In this document: one piece after another, positions 10,555 to 19,128 of the stretch | Layout: every line of letters starts with the position of its first letter | Numbering within the stretch: the first letter of the stretch is position 1 | Origin: SKPS01 sp964469215 | GTDB taxonomy: Bacteria > Bacteroidota > Bacteroidia > Bacteroidales > SKPS01 | Assembly: GCA_964469215.1 (NCBI GenBank) | Contig: CAYXYB010000003.1 | Coordinates: forward strand, 1-64,000 | DNA: 64,000 bases | Reading direction: 5' to 3' | The notes under the pieces: generated by a model | The model's database searches: none | The model's input: only the letters and a program-made list of their open reading frames with translations | What the model was told of the DNA's origin: nothing | Made by a program: the position numbers and the translations under genes

Positions 10555-10593
10555 TGTTTTTTTTTGAATATGACAAAAGCTACAGAAAAAAGT

Positions 10594-12216
10594 TTATTCA
10601 GAGGCTTCAAATGCCTGATAATTGTCAATAACCTCAAGGGCTTTAACAATCAAATTATCGAAGCGGCTTTGAACCTTAGCCGCAGAAATACTTCCAAACA
10701 GGAGCCTTCCAAAAACAACCCTGAGCTGACGCTCTATTGCCTCCTGCTGTCCCGGATACATTGATTCCGGCAGTTTAATCTGCTGAGCTTCTGCAAAAGT
10801 CAGAAACTGAGGTAACATATTGTTGACCAAGTGTAAATTGTTATCAAACTCAGATGCATCAGGAAACATCATCATCAGTGAATCCTTATGGTTTCTGATC
10901 ATGAACAGTGCATATCTGTTAAACATATTACGGCGTGATAATGCAGTCAGAAACTCTGATCTTCCGGTGGTGTCGTCAGATACAAGGATATCGGGCATAA
11001 TTCCTCCGCCACCATAAACCACCTTTCCTCCCGGTGTAATATGGCGAAGGGAATCGTGAAGGTTCATGCTGTCAACTGTTGAGTATATTCCCTTCCTGAT
11101 CTTTTCATTCAACTCTTCGAAGTATTTATCCCGTCCCTTATCGTATGGCCGTTGAATGCATCTGCCAACGGGTGTGTAATATCTTGCAATTGTAAGCCGA
11201 ACTGCCGATCCGTCAGAAAAGGAATAAGGTTTCTGTACAAGCCCTTTTCCATATGACCTGCGGCCTATAACCAATCCTCTGTCCCAGTCTTGAATGGCTC
11301 CGGTAAGGATTTCACTTGCCGATGCAGAGTTCTCATCGATTAGAACAACAACTTTTCCATCCCGAAAATCACCCTTACCTGTCGTCTTGTAATCAATTCT
11401 CGGATTGTTAACACCCTCTATATAAACTATAATTTTGTCGTGTCCAAGAAAATGATCAGCTACATTAACAGCAGCATTTAAGTACCCTCCGGTGTTTCCG
11501 CGAAGATCCAGAATCATCTTTTCCATTCCTTGTTTTCTGAGTACCTTTATAGCTTTTTCGAATTCCTCAGCCGTAGTGCGCATAAATCGGCTTATCCTGA
11601 TATAACCTGTCTTGCTGTCAAGCATAAAGAAGACTTCTACACTATATGTGGTAATCTTATCTCGGGCAACAGTTAAGATAAGTGGTTCCTCAAAACCCGA
11701 TCGTAAAACTGTTATCAAAACTTCACTTCCGTGCTCACCGCGAATCCTTGTTGAAATCCAGTTGTTGTTGATACTATTTCCTGTTGCATCTTCCGCACCT
11801 ATTTGAACCATCTGATCACCCTGTTTCATGCCGGCTTTATCTGCAGGCCCCCCTTCATGTACCTTCATTATCATTGCAGTGTCGTCGAAAATCTGGTATT
11901 CAACGCCGACACCTTCAAAGCTCCCTTCCAGGTCTTCTGTTGCCCGTTTTATCTGTTCTGCCGTGTAATAGTTTGAATGAGGATCAAGCTGCTTTAACAT
12001 TCCAATGATGGCCTGCTCAACAAGATATTGGTTGTCGACTGTGTCTACGTAATGCCTGTTGACAAGATCGAGAGCCCGTTCAAATTTTTTTGTAGCAGAC
12101 TCCTGACCATACCACACAGGTGTTAGCCTTACAGGATTTTGTGCATAAACTGATAAGGTGTTAAAAACTATCAGAATGGTTATTAATACTTTCGAGATGT
12201 TATTTGGTTTATGCAT
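10594..12216 (-). CDS. S41 family C-terminal processing (tail-specific) protease
   Basis: A 540-residue exported protease with a signal peptide ending SVYAQ at about residue 26. A PDZ domain occupies about 90-185 (SFEGVGVEYQIFDDTAMI, GPADKAGMKQGDQMVQIG). The tail-specific protease catalytic domain follows. The expected Ser-Lys dyad is visible: Ser299 in ENSASASEI and Lys324 in SYGKGLVQ, with the usual 25-residue spacing. The strand LDLRGNTGGYL is also typical. Such enzymes trim or degrade periplasmic proteins from their C-termini. The start is an ATG 30 bases after the FkbM gene stop, so it is probably co-transcribed with the envelope genes upstream. The specific substrate is unknown. Confidence 0.93.
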   Translation of the reverse strand: MHKPNNISKVLITILIVFNTLSVYAQNPVRLTPVWYGQESATKKFERALDLVNRHYVDTVDNQYLVEQAIIGMLKQLDPHSNYYTAEQIKRATEDLEGSFEGVGVEYQIFDDTAMIMKVHEGGPADKAGMKQGDQMVQIGAEDATGNSINNNWISTRIRGEHGSEVLITVLRSGFEEPLILTVARDKITTYSVEVFFMLDSKTGYIRISRFMRTTAEEFEKAIKVLRKQGMEKMILDLRGNTGGYLNAAVNVADHFLGHDKIIVYIEGVNNPRIDYKTTGKGDFRDGKVVVLIDENSASASEILTGAIQDWDRGLVIGRRSYGKGLVQKPYSFSDGSAVRLTIARYYTPVGRCIQRPYDKGRDKYFEELNEKIRKGIYSTVDSMNLHDSLRHITPGGKVVYGGGGIMPDILVSDDTTGRSEFLTALSRRNMFNRYALFMIRNHKDSLMMMFPDASEFDNNLHLVNNMLPQFLTFAEAQQIKLPESMYPGQQEAIERQLRVVFGRLLFGSISAAKVQSRFDNLIVKALEVIDNYQAFEASE

Positions 12217-12246
12217 CAGATGTAAAACATGTTAATATTTATCATT

Positions 12247-12969
12247 TCAGGGATGAGCAATATAATACCACTCACTGTTATTATTATAGCAATCTATAAA
12301 TGACTTCCTGCTTAAAGGTGATTGTCCTTTATAGAAATTTCTCAGCAATGACACATTCAGACCGGCTTCTTCATTAAGAAATTCATAAAGCATCTCCGGA
12401 TCTGTTCCATAAAACTCGCTTGCTCCTAATCCGCTTTCGAAAATAATTACAGGCCTGTTCCTTTTCAGTAGTTCAATCCCTCCCTTTAAAACGTTGAATT
12501 CGGCACCTTCAACATCAATCTTAATAAAATGAATATCAACATCAGTTGGGATAACAGAGTCAAGGGTTGTGACCTCAACAGGGATCTTTTCAATTACCGG
12601 CTTTTTTACCTTATAGGTTCTGTTTTGAAGTCCGCTGTATGCTGATGCGTTCTTTACAAAGTTGAATTTTGAGGTGCTTTGCTTATCTGAGAGAGCGTAT
12701 GGAAGTATTTTTGCCCTACCATTATATTTTTCAGTCAATTGCTCAAACATTTCCGGTATAGGCTCGAAAGCAAAATGATGCCCTTCAGGGGCAAGCTTAA
12801 GCATTGTATCAAGAATCTCCCCTTTATGGCATCCAATATCGATACAGTTTGAGTCATGGACAATAACCCTACGCATGATATCAGCCGTAAGGCGATCATA
12901 CTCGAGGTTCCTTGTAAGATCGATCCTGAGATAGTTAAGCGTTTTACGGGTTACTCGTTTCAGGTTCAT
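12247..12969 (-). CDS. FkbM family methyltransferase
   Basis: A 240-residue SAM-dependent O-methyltransferase of the FkbM type. The SAM-binding motif I is seen as CIDIGCHKGEILDTMLKLAP (about residues 42-61), followed by the family hallmarks HHFAFEPIPEMFEQL and IHFIKIDVEGAEFNVLKGG near residues 145-165. FkbM proteins methylate hydroxyls of sugars, polyketides or glycopeptides. It sits between a GT-C-like membrane protein (27-base gap) and an S41 protease (30-base gap), which points to a role on a cell-envelope glycan. The acceptor cannot be read from sequence. Confidence 0.88.
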   Translation of the reverse strand: MNLKRVTRKTLNYLRIDLTRNLEYDRLTADIMRRVIVHDSNCIDIGCHKGEILDTMLKLAPEGHHFAFEPIPEMFEQLTEKYNGRAKILPYALSDKQSTSKFNFVKNASAYSGLQNRTYKVKKPVIEKIPVEVTTLDSVIPTDVDIHFIKIDVEGAEFNVLKGGIELLKRNRPVIIFESGLGASEFYGTDPEMLYEFLNEEAGLNVSLLRNFYKGQSPLSRKSFIDCYNNNSEWYYIAHP

Positions 12970-12996
12970 ATTAATAAAAGTTCTGTAAGTGCATTT

Positions 12997-14595
12997 TTAT
13001 TTACGTTCATAAACCCTTGTTCTCAATCCGGAGTCAGAGTGAATAAGTTTAAAATCCCTGATAAGAATATTCCTGAGGTCATCCCAATTTTCAGCATCAA
13101 TTTTTGCGGTATTTCCGTACAATAATACAACATCTATTTCATGGAATTGTTGCAGGTTATAACCCTGAGGCCACAGCAAATTGTTCAACCGCTTATTTCC
13201 ACTTAATAACAGAATGGGCATTTTTTCAAAGTTCCATTTCACGGGAAACCAACATAATCCGGCTTCGTAATTTTCCAGTATTATAAACGGTTTATCAACA
13301 CTCAGATAATTGGAGAAATGTGGCTTAAGCCAGTGATCGGTCAGATCAATCGGTAATACCACCGAGTATGGTTTGATATAAACAGCACATTCATTTATTG
13401 CGACAGCATCTTTGTTAAGGCTTGGGATGATTTTTAAATGATGTTCCCATAACATGATTACATGTAAAATTGTGAAAATCATCAATATTATTTTTATTCC
13501 TTTCGTGATATTCACCCTGATTGCTATCCAGATTAAAAGCAGCATATAAAAGATCAGCAGAAATCTGTCAGACATCATTCCTGCACCGGTGCTGTTGGGG
13601 ATAGTAAAATATAAAATTAGTGCAAAAAAAAGAGGAATCAGCAATATATTGGAGAATTTAATCCTGTCAACTGTCTCTTCTGTTCGGTGTTTCCTGTTGA
13701 ACAGGCTGATAACGAACATCACAAGTATTCCATGAAAGTATTGCTCTGTGATGATCTCTTCTTTTATGTAATTAAAAACAATAAATGGACGAGCGTCATT
13801 CAAATACTTAATCAATTCATGTAAGTATAGACCCGAAGGATCTTGTTTAAACCCGGTTGATGAAAAGAATATCCATAAACTTATCAAACCTGGAATTGAT
13901 GCTAAAAACATCATTGCCAGCGGACGCCATTCTGCTTTCAGACCTTCCTTAAACGACCTTTTTATATTACCTTTCCTGATGATTCTGTTTAGTAGCAGAC
14001 ACAAGGCAGTCAACCCTGCGAAGCCGAAAACAAGCATGTTAGTTAAAGCAGCAAGGGTTAACAGAATAAGCATTAAACCAAAGTTGAAATTCCTGTTATT
14101 AAGATAAGCTTTGAATAGGATACCAAGGATAAGAAAAAGGATGATCAGAGAGATGCTGAAATTATAAAAACCACTGTGAAACAGGAATGAATGTATAAAT
14201 GGGAAGATTAGAAGGCTTAATGAGAGGTTTAACGGGTTGGCTGCTTTTATAAGATATCTGAAAGAGAGAGCCATTCCGGACACATAGAGTATGACGAATA
14301 TTTTTTCAGCGATCCATGCAGGCAGAAACGAGTTAAAAACCGTAAGGACAATATGGCTTGTCCAGTTGGCTAAAGGCAGGCTGTTGATCTGGTAAAACTC
14401 TTTCAGGATCTCATCGCCTTTTATCAGTTGTAACAGAAGGTTGGCATTGTGCAGGTGGGCAGGGCCGTCGGCAGTAGGGTAGAATCTGGTGAAAAACAGA
14501 ACCAGGATGTTCAGAATAAGCAATCCATAAAACAATCCCGGATGTTCAACCCAATCGAAGCTTCTCTTCCTGATATAATTTTGCAGGTGGCTCAT
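12997..14595 (-). CDS. Multi-pass membrane protein, probable GT-C-fold glycosyltransferase
   Basis: A 532-residue protein with roughly ten to twelve hydrophobic segments. The first segment (LFYGLLILNILVLFF, about residue 22) leads into a loop with the acidic/His pattern FYPTADGPAHLHNANLL. This is the position of the catalytic Asp in GT-C glycosyltransferases that use polyprenyl-phosphate sugars. The C-terminal 120 residues form a soluble domain. No exact family is recognised. The FkbM methyltransferase immediately downstream supports work on a glycan. The membrane topology is clear; the enzymatic assignment is inference. Confidence 0.65.
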   Translation of the reverse strand: MSHLQNYIRKRSFDWVEHPGLFYGLLILNILVLFFTRFYPTADGPAHLHNANLLLQLIKGDEILKEFYQINSLPLANWTSHIVLTVFNSFLPAWIAEKIFVILYVSGMALSFRYLIKAANPLNLSLSLLIFPFIHSFLFHSGFYNFSISLIILFLILGILFKAYLNNRNFNFGLMLILLTLAALTNMLVFGFAGLTALCLLLNRIIRKGNIKRSFKEGLKAEWRPLAMMFLASIPGLISLWIFFSSTGFKQDPSGLYLHELIKYLNDARPFIVFNYIKEEIITEQYFHGILVMFVISLFNRKHRTEETVDRIKFSNILLIPLFFALILYFTIPNSTGAGMMSDRFLLIFYMLLLIWIAIRVNITKGIKIILMIFTILHVIMLWEHHLKIIPSLNKDAVAINECAVYIKPYSVVLPIDLTDHWLKPHFSNYLSVDKPFIILENYEAGLCWFPVKWNFEKMPILLLSGNKRLNNLLWPQGYNLQQFHEIDVVLLYGNTAKIDAENWDDLRNILIRDFKLIHSDSGLRTRVYERK

Positions 14596-14622
14596 ACTTA
14601 TCTGTTCCTGAACCGGTATAGG

Positions 14623-16146
14623 TTATCTGACAGGTGAAAATTCAAGTGCCCCGGGATCGGGGCCTGCATCATTAATACGGCTCTTTCCCCTGAGGTCATT
14701 TTGTATTATCGAAATTGGTATCACTGGCGAGTTGTTAAGCACGTTCATTGATCCGTAATTGACAATTACCGAAAGGCTGTCCGGCATCCAGTCGCCATTC
14801 AGATAGTCTTTGAAGATTTTCTCTGAAGGGTTATATGATGAGTGTTCCTGGTTTCTCAGAATGCAGTTTAAAAAGATCCCCGGAAGGTCTGCAGGATTCT
14901 TGGTTGTTTTTATTAGGCAGTGATCGAACTGGTAGTTGAAAGCACCACCATATTTATTCAGTGCAGAATACTCATCCTTATTATTTCCGTAAATGATACA
15001 GTTGCCAAAATAGGCTTTCACAAGGTCGCCTTTGAGAATGAATCCAAGGGTGATGTTTTCTTCATAATTGGCAACAACAAGGGCAGGTACCTGTCTGGTG
15101 CCTCCGTAACTCCAGTAGTTTGCAATTGTTGTATGTCTGAAGTCGTATGATCCCCCTGCAGCAAGATATACAGTTATATCTCCACTGTTGGTTATCAGGC
15201 AGTTGGTTGCCTCTACCTTGTATCCCCTCGTGAAAAGACCCCTGCCCGACATATTATCTATAATGGTGTTGTTCAGGATCAGTTTATTCCCCATGACCTG
15301 ATCGAGGATCTCGGCCTGAATGCCAATAAAGCCGTTCTTTATGATTGCGTAATTAAATTCATTGTCCGCACTACCTTCATTAAGCCATATTCTGTCCCAC
15401 TGTCCGGGCTGGTCTTTGTACCAGGGGTCGAGCCTGTCGCCCTGGAAAATAACAGGATCATCAACGGTGCCGTTTACCTTGATGCTGCCTCCTTTATATA
15501 CCCACAACCCTGAGTTATTGTGAAAATGGATTCTGGTTCCTGGGCCTATCTTCAGCATCCCGACAGAGTCAACAACGGCATACCCGTAAATTACATAAGG
15601 CTTGTCGTTTTTCCATTCTACAGTTTCATTTTCCGCTGCAACAATACGGTAGTTTATGTTTCCGGTCTTTTGATCCGGTACGATGAAATGTGCATCCTGA
15701 CCCCATGCTACCAGCTTTACATCCTGCATCTTTCCTTTGTTGATGAATACAATTGAGTCAGTTAATATCAACGGGGAATTATTATTTGTAGGATCTACCG
15801 TGACTTCAATTAAAATATAACAACTGTCATTAGCAGCAAGTTCATAATTCTTTACACTGGTGGCAGGTGCTCCATCGATGTTTATCCTGAACTGGGAATT
15901 TTTTCCACCTGCCAGGTATATTTGGTCTATCCTAACAGGTTGCTTTTCTTTATTGTAAACTTTCAACCATTGTGTTACCGAACCGATGGTGGTGAATACC
16001 GTATCAAAAATTATTGTGTCCTGAGAGAATCCGAGGGTGGCAGGTGAAGTTTTAAATGGCTCGTCTTTACGGCAAGAGGAAGCAAAGGTAACCAATGCGA
16101 TTGCGGCCAGCAATGTGAAAAGCTTAATAGTGTTTCTGAAAGACAT
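14623..16146 (-). CDS. Surface lipoprotein with right-handed beta-helix repeats
   Basis: A 507-residue predicted lipoprotein. The ATG at 16146 is preferred because it gives a compact signal peptide ending FASSC; a TTG 30 bases upstream is unlikely. The residues after the Cys read RKDE, which fits the Cys-x-Lys-(Asp/Glu)2 surface export signal known in Bacteroidota. Residues of about 35-135 look like an Ig-like or ASPM-type domain (FDTVFTTIGSVTQWLKVYN). From about 175 onward repeated strands (MLKIGPGTRIHFHNNSGLWV, NKLILNNTIIDNMSGRGLF) suggest a parallel beta-helix as in polysaccharide-binding or pectate-lyase-like proteins. No catalytic residues are assigned. It lies between the S9 peptidase and the GT-C-like gene. 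Confidence 0.75.
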   Translation of the reverse strand: MSFRNTIKLFTLLAAIALVTFASSCRKDEPFKTSPATLGFSQDTIIFDTVFTTIGSVTQWLKVYNKEKQPVRIDQIYLAGGKNSQFRINIDGAPATSVKNYELAANDSCYILIEVTVDPTNNNSPLILTDSIVFINKGKMQDVKLVAWGQDAHFIVPDQKTGNINYRIVAAENETVEWKNDKPYVIYGYAVVDSVGMLKIGPGTRIHFHNNSGLWVYKGGSIKVNGTVDDPVIFQGDRLDPWYKDQPGQWDRIWLNEGSADNEFNYAIIKNGFIGIQAEILDQVMGNKLILNNTIIDNMSGRGLFTRGYKVEATNCLITNSGDITVYLAAGGSYDFRHTTIANYWSYGGTRQVPALVVANYEENITLGFILKGDLVKAYFGNCIIYGNNKDEYSALNKYGGAFNYQFDHCLIKTTKNPADLPGIFLNCILRNQEHSSYNPSEKIFKDYLNGDWMPDSLSVIVNYGSMNVLNNSPVIPISIIQNDLRGKSRINDAGPDPGALEFSPVR

Positions 16147-16202
16147 ATTTGTTAGTAGTATCTTGACCGGTAACAAACGTTAATACCCAAATTTTATTGA
16201 AG

Positions 16203-16210
16203 CAAAAGTA
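16203..16210 (-). promoter_or_regulatory. Bacteroidota -7 element for the beta-helix lipoprotein gene
   Basis: The plus strand reads CAAAAGTA, which is TACTTTTG on the coding strand and matches TAnnTTTG. It lies 56 bases upstream of the ATG at 16146. It suggests that the lipoprotein/GT-C/FkbM/S41 genes can be transcribed separately from the S9 gene. Confidence 0.45.
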
Positions 16211-16213
16211 ATA

Positions 16214-19075
16214 CTAATCGTTTAACCGGTAGCAATCATCAACTCCTTTAATGACAGCTGGCCTCCCGGAGGTCATCCAAACAGGTGCAGGAGCATCTTT
16301 AAGATAATGATCAAAAAACTGTTTCATCCTAATATTGAGGTCTATCCTGTTTGGCCATCTTGTAAGGTTATGTGATTCGTTGTTATAAACAAGCAGCCAT
16401 GAAGGCTTTTTTAATCTTCGTAATGCCAGGTAAAGCTCAATTGATTGCGACCAGGGGACAGCACCATCATTATCGTTGTGCATCATTAATAGCGGTGTGG
16501 TAATCCTGTCAGCAAAGAACACGGGGGAGTTTTCAACGTACCTGTTCAAGCCTGCATTGTCCCACAGAGTTTTTCCAATCCTACTTTGTCCCTCTTCATA
16601 CTGGAATAATCTTGCTCTTCCGTTCTCCCATCTTATCGCATTATAGGCGCTGGTCATATTCGAGACTGCTGCTCCAGCCATGGCTGCTGCGAAGATATTT
16701 GTCCGGGTGATGATATATGCAACCTGATATCCACCCCAGCTCTGACCCTGTATGCCGATCCTGGCGGAATCAACAATACCCATTGAAATGATATGCTTTG
16801 TTCCACTGAATACAGCATTTAGGGCATCCTCACCGGGAGTGCCGGTTCCATAGTTTATATCCGGTTCAAAAACAATGTATCCGTGACTAAGGTACTGGGC
16901 AGTGTTGATCACCGACCTGGATGGTGCATAGTTCCTGAAACGGTTCATATCATCAGTGTGACGCTCATAAAAGGTCACAATCATTGGCAGTTTATCATCA
17001 ACGCTTCTGTTTTCGGGTACTGAGAGCAATCCTTCATACTTCCTGCCATCCGGAGCCTGCCATCTGACAAGAGATACTTTGCCATGATAAAAACCAACAT
17101 ACTCTCTTCCCAGATTGCTCAGCATTAATGGTTTTTTAAATGAGGGCAATCCTGTCCATACCTCAGGAAATTCATTGAATCCTTCACGTATCCATATTAG
17201 TTGTTCAGATTTTCTTGCCCTTTCCAATGCTGTATATTTATGATTGGTGCTGACCAAAACAGCAGGTTTTCCAGGTCTGTTGTAAAGAATGGACGCATAA
17301 CCTCCCTCTTTTGTTTTTTTATTGAAGGTGCTAAGGATCATATTATCTCTTGTTCTGAGAAACAGTTTAAACGGTTCTGTCCTTATGTATCTGTAAACAG
17401 TCTCATGATTGGATATGCCATCGGATGTAAGACAGATCGGGGCTTCTTTTCTTTTTAAGTCGAACCTCCAGATATCATACCTGGAGTTCAAAAGAAGACT
17501 ATTACCATTATCACCCCAACCTGCAATACCGTATGAAGGTGCAGTCCCAGGGTTGTCATATTGTTCATCATAGAAAGGTGTTTTCATACCGCATGTGATA
17601 CAAAAGGGAGAAAGAGTGTAGGTGTCCATTCCATACCACGAGCTGTCTTTCCGGTCATACCATACCAGGAATGAATCGTCAGGCGAGATGCTCATGCTCC
17701 TGTCATCCCCTTCACTGATAAGTCGGGTAACTCCGGTTTGCAGATCCATTAAATGAAAGTCATTCCGGACAGAGTTTTTCCAGGTTCCCTCTATAGCATA
17801 CTTTTGATCATCCCAAAGGATTACAAGGTTTAAAGTGTTGTTGCGACTAAGGTTTGAACGCCTCAAAATATTGGTTTCAATCGGTGATACTGTGTCGTTA
17901 CTATTAATGGCAATTGCACTGTATCCCCGTTTTTTCTCTTTGTCAAGGTCTTTTAACTGCTGCGGCTGCAGGAAAGGATCATCCCATGACCATAGGTCTA
18001 AATTATACTTTTCTTCGTTAAGAAGTGAATCCTCTTCTTTGACAGTCTCGGGGTAACTTAAAATGGTGATCAGCCTGTTCGTTCGTCTTAGAAAATAAAG
18101 AGATTCGTGATGGTTAAAATTGAGGTTTTCCGGTGCTATGAGGGTTCTGAATTTAAGGTTGCCAAGGTCATCACAATATAAAACCCTGTTTTCTTTGATG
18201 GCAGAAGTATCGCCCTGCTCAAGAAAAGCAAACCCGTTTTCGTTTTCAGGAAAGGCAGTGTGTTTTATTATCCCTTCGGAAAGGTAAAGAGGTTCAGACT
18301 TCCATAAATCTGGTCGGAACAAATGAAGGTGTTGTATTGGTAGAGTATCGACAGGTTGTGAAACCCATGCCAGAAATTTTCCGTAAGGCGACCATTCGGC
18401 CATAACTGCATCATCTGCAATAAATTCTCTGCCTGTAAGCGGATCAAGAACTATCATCCTGAATGACTTCAACTCTTTTTTCTTACGGTTGCCTGTACGG
18501 GATGAATTCTTGCCGGTTTCATTTTCGTCCGTTGGGTTTGATAAAGAGTCCTCCTTTATAGGATTATCTTCTTCGGGTTTAATCAGGGCTGCTATATAAT
18601 TTCCTCCTGCCATTGAGGGGGTAAAGATAGATTTGACACCGGGGTAAATATATTCCTTACTTCCCTTGCCTGAATAAAGCAATACCACAAGTGTGTCATC
18701 AAACTTTTCCGCAGCTTTGGGGTCAGTGAGTTTTGCCTTGCGAACCTCCTCGAAACGGGGTTCACGAATATATGCTACCCAGTCACCGTTACCCGAAACA
18801 CAGATCCTTTTGGCTCTGTGTAAAGTATCAGTATTAGCTGTTCTTAGAAAATGAATAACAATATAAGAATCACCGTATTGTAAGGGTGAAACTGTATACC
18901 ACGCCAGCAAGCCGTTATCCGAAACCCCTTTTGAGTTTATGTTTGGCATTCTACAGAAATCCTCTGTCTCAAACGGACGCTTGCTCTGTGCTTCCGATGA
19001 ACAAACAATCAAAATTGACAATATCAGGGTCAGAAAAACAGTATTAAAACGTAAACCATTCAGGAATAATATCAT
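16214..19075 (-). CDS. Prolyl oligopeptidase family (S9) serine peptidase, exported
   Basis: A 953-residue protein with a signal peptide ending CSSEAQ at about residue 30. The first two thirds resemble the beta-propeller that gates S9 peptidases. The C-terminal 250 residues form the alpha/beta-hydrolase domain. The catalytic triad is visible: Ser in IGIQGQSWGGYQVAY, Asp in LLMMHNDNDGAVPWSQ and His in NNESHNLTRW. Long periplasmic S9 enzymes of this type in Bacteroidota cleave dipeptides or short peptides. A lysine/glutamate-rich insert sits near residues 170-200. It has its own TAnnTTTG element 20 bases upstream. Exact specificity is not determinable. Confidence 0.93.
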   Translation of the reverse strand: MILFLNGLRFNTVFLTLILSILIVCSSEAQSKRPFETEDFCRMPNINSKGVSDNGLLAWYTVSPLQYGDSYIVIHFLRTANTDTLHRAKRICVSGNGDWVAYIREPRFEEVRKAKLTDPKAAEKFDDTLVVLLYSGKGSKEYIYPGVKSIFTPSMAGGNYIAALIKPEEDNPIKEDSLSNPTDENETGKNSSRTGNRKKKELKSFRMIVLDPLTGREFIADDAVMAEWSPYGKFLAWVSQPVDTLPIQHLHLFRPDLWKSEPLYLSEGIIKHTAFPENENGFAFLEQGDTSAIKENRVLYCDDLGNLKFRTLIAPENLNFNHHESLYFLRRTNRLITILSYPETVKEEDSLLNEEKYNLDLWSWDDPFLQPQQLKDLDKEKKRGYSAIAINSNDTVSPIETNILRRSNLSRNNTLNLVILWDDQKYAIEGTWKNSVRNDFHLMDLQTGVTRLISEGDDRSMSISPDDSFLVWYDRKDSSWYGMDTYTLSPFCITCGMKTPFYDEQYDNPGTAPSYGIAGWGDNGNSLLLNSRYDIWRFDLKRKEAPICLTSDGISNHETVYRYIRTEPFKLFLRTRDNMILSTFNKKTKEGGYASILYNRPGKPAVLVSTNHKYTALERARKSEQLIWIREGFNEFPEVWTGLPSFKKPLMLSNLGREYVGFYHGKVSLVRWQAPDGRKYEGLLSVPENRSVDDKLPMIVTFYERHTDDMNRFRNYAPSRSVINTAQYLSHGYIVFEPDINYGTGTPGEDALNAVFSGTKHIISMGIVDSARIGIQGQSWGGYQVAYIITRTNIFAAAMAGAAVSNMTSAYNAIRWENGRARLFQYEEGQSRIGKTLWDNAGLNRYVENSPVFFADRITTPLLMMHNDNDGAVPWSQSIELYLALRRLKKPSWLLVYNNESHNLTRWPNRIDLNIRMKQFFDHYLKDAPAPVWMTSGRPAVIKGVDDCYRLND

Positions 19076-19095
19076 AAATGAACAGATTTTAAGAT

Positions 19096-19103
19096 CAAAA
19101 ATA
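19096..19103 (-). promoter_or_regulatory. Bacteroidota -7 element for the S9 peptidase gene
   Basis: The plus strand reads CAAAAATA, which is TATTTTTG on the coding strand. It ends 20 bases before the ATG at 19075, in the 53-base gap downstream of uvrB. Confidence 0.55.
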
Positions 19104-19128
19104 TCCTTAATTCATTTCCACTATCATT

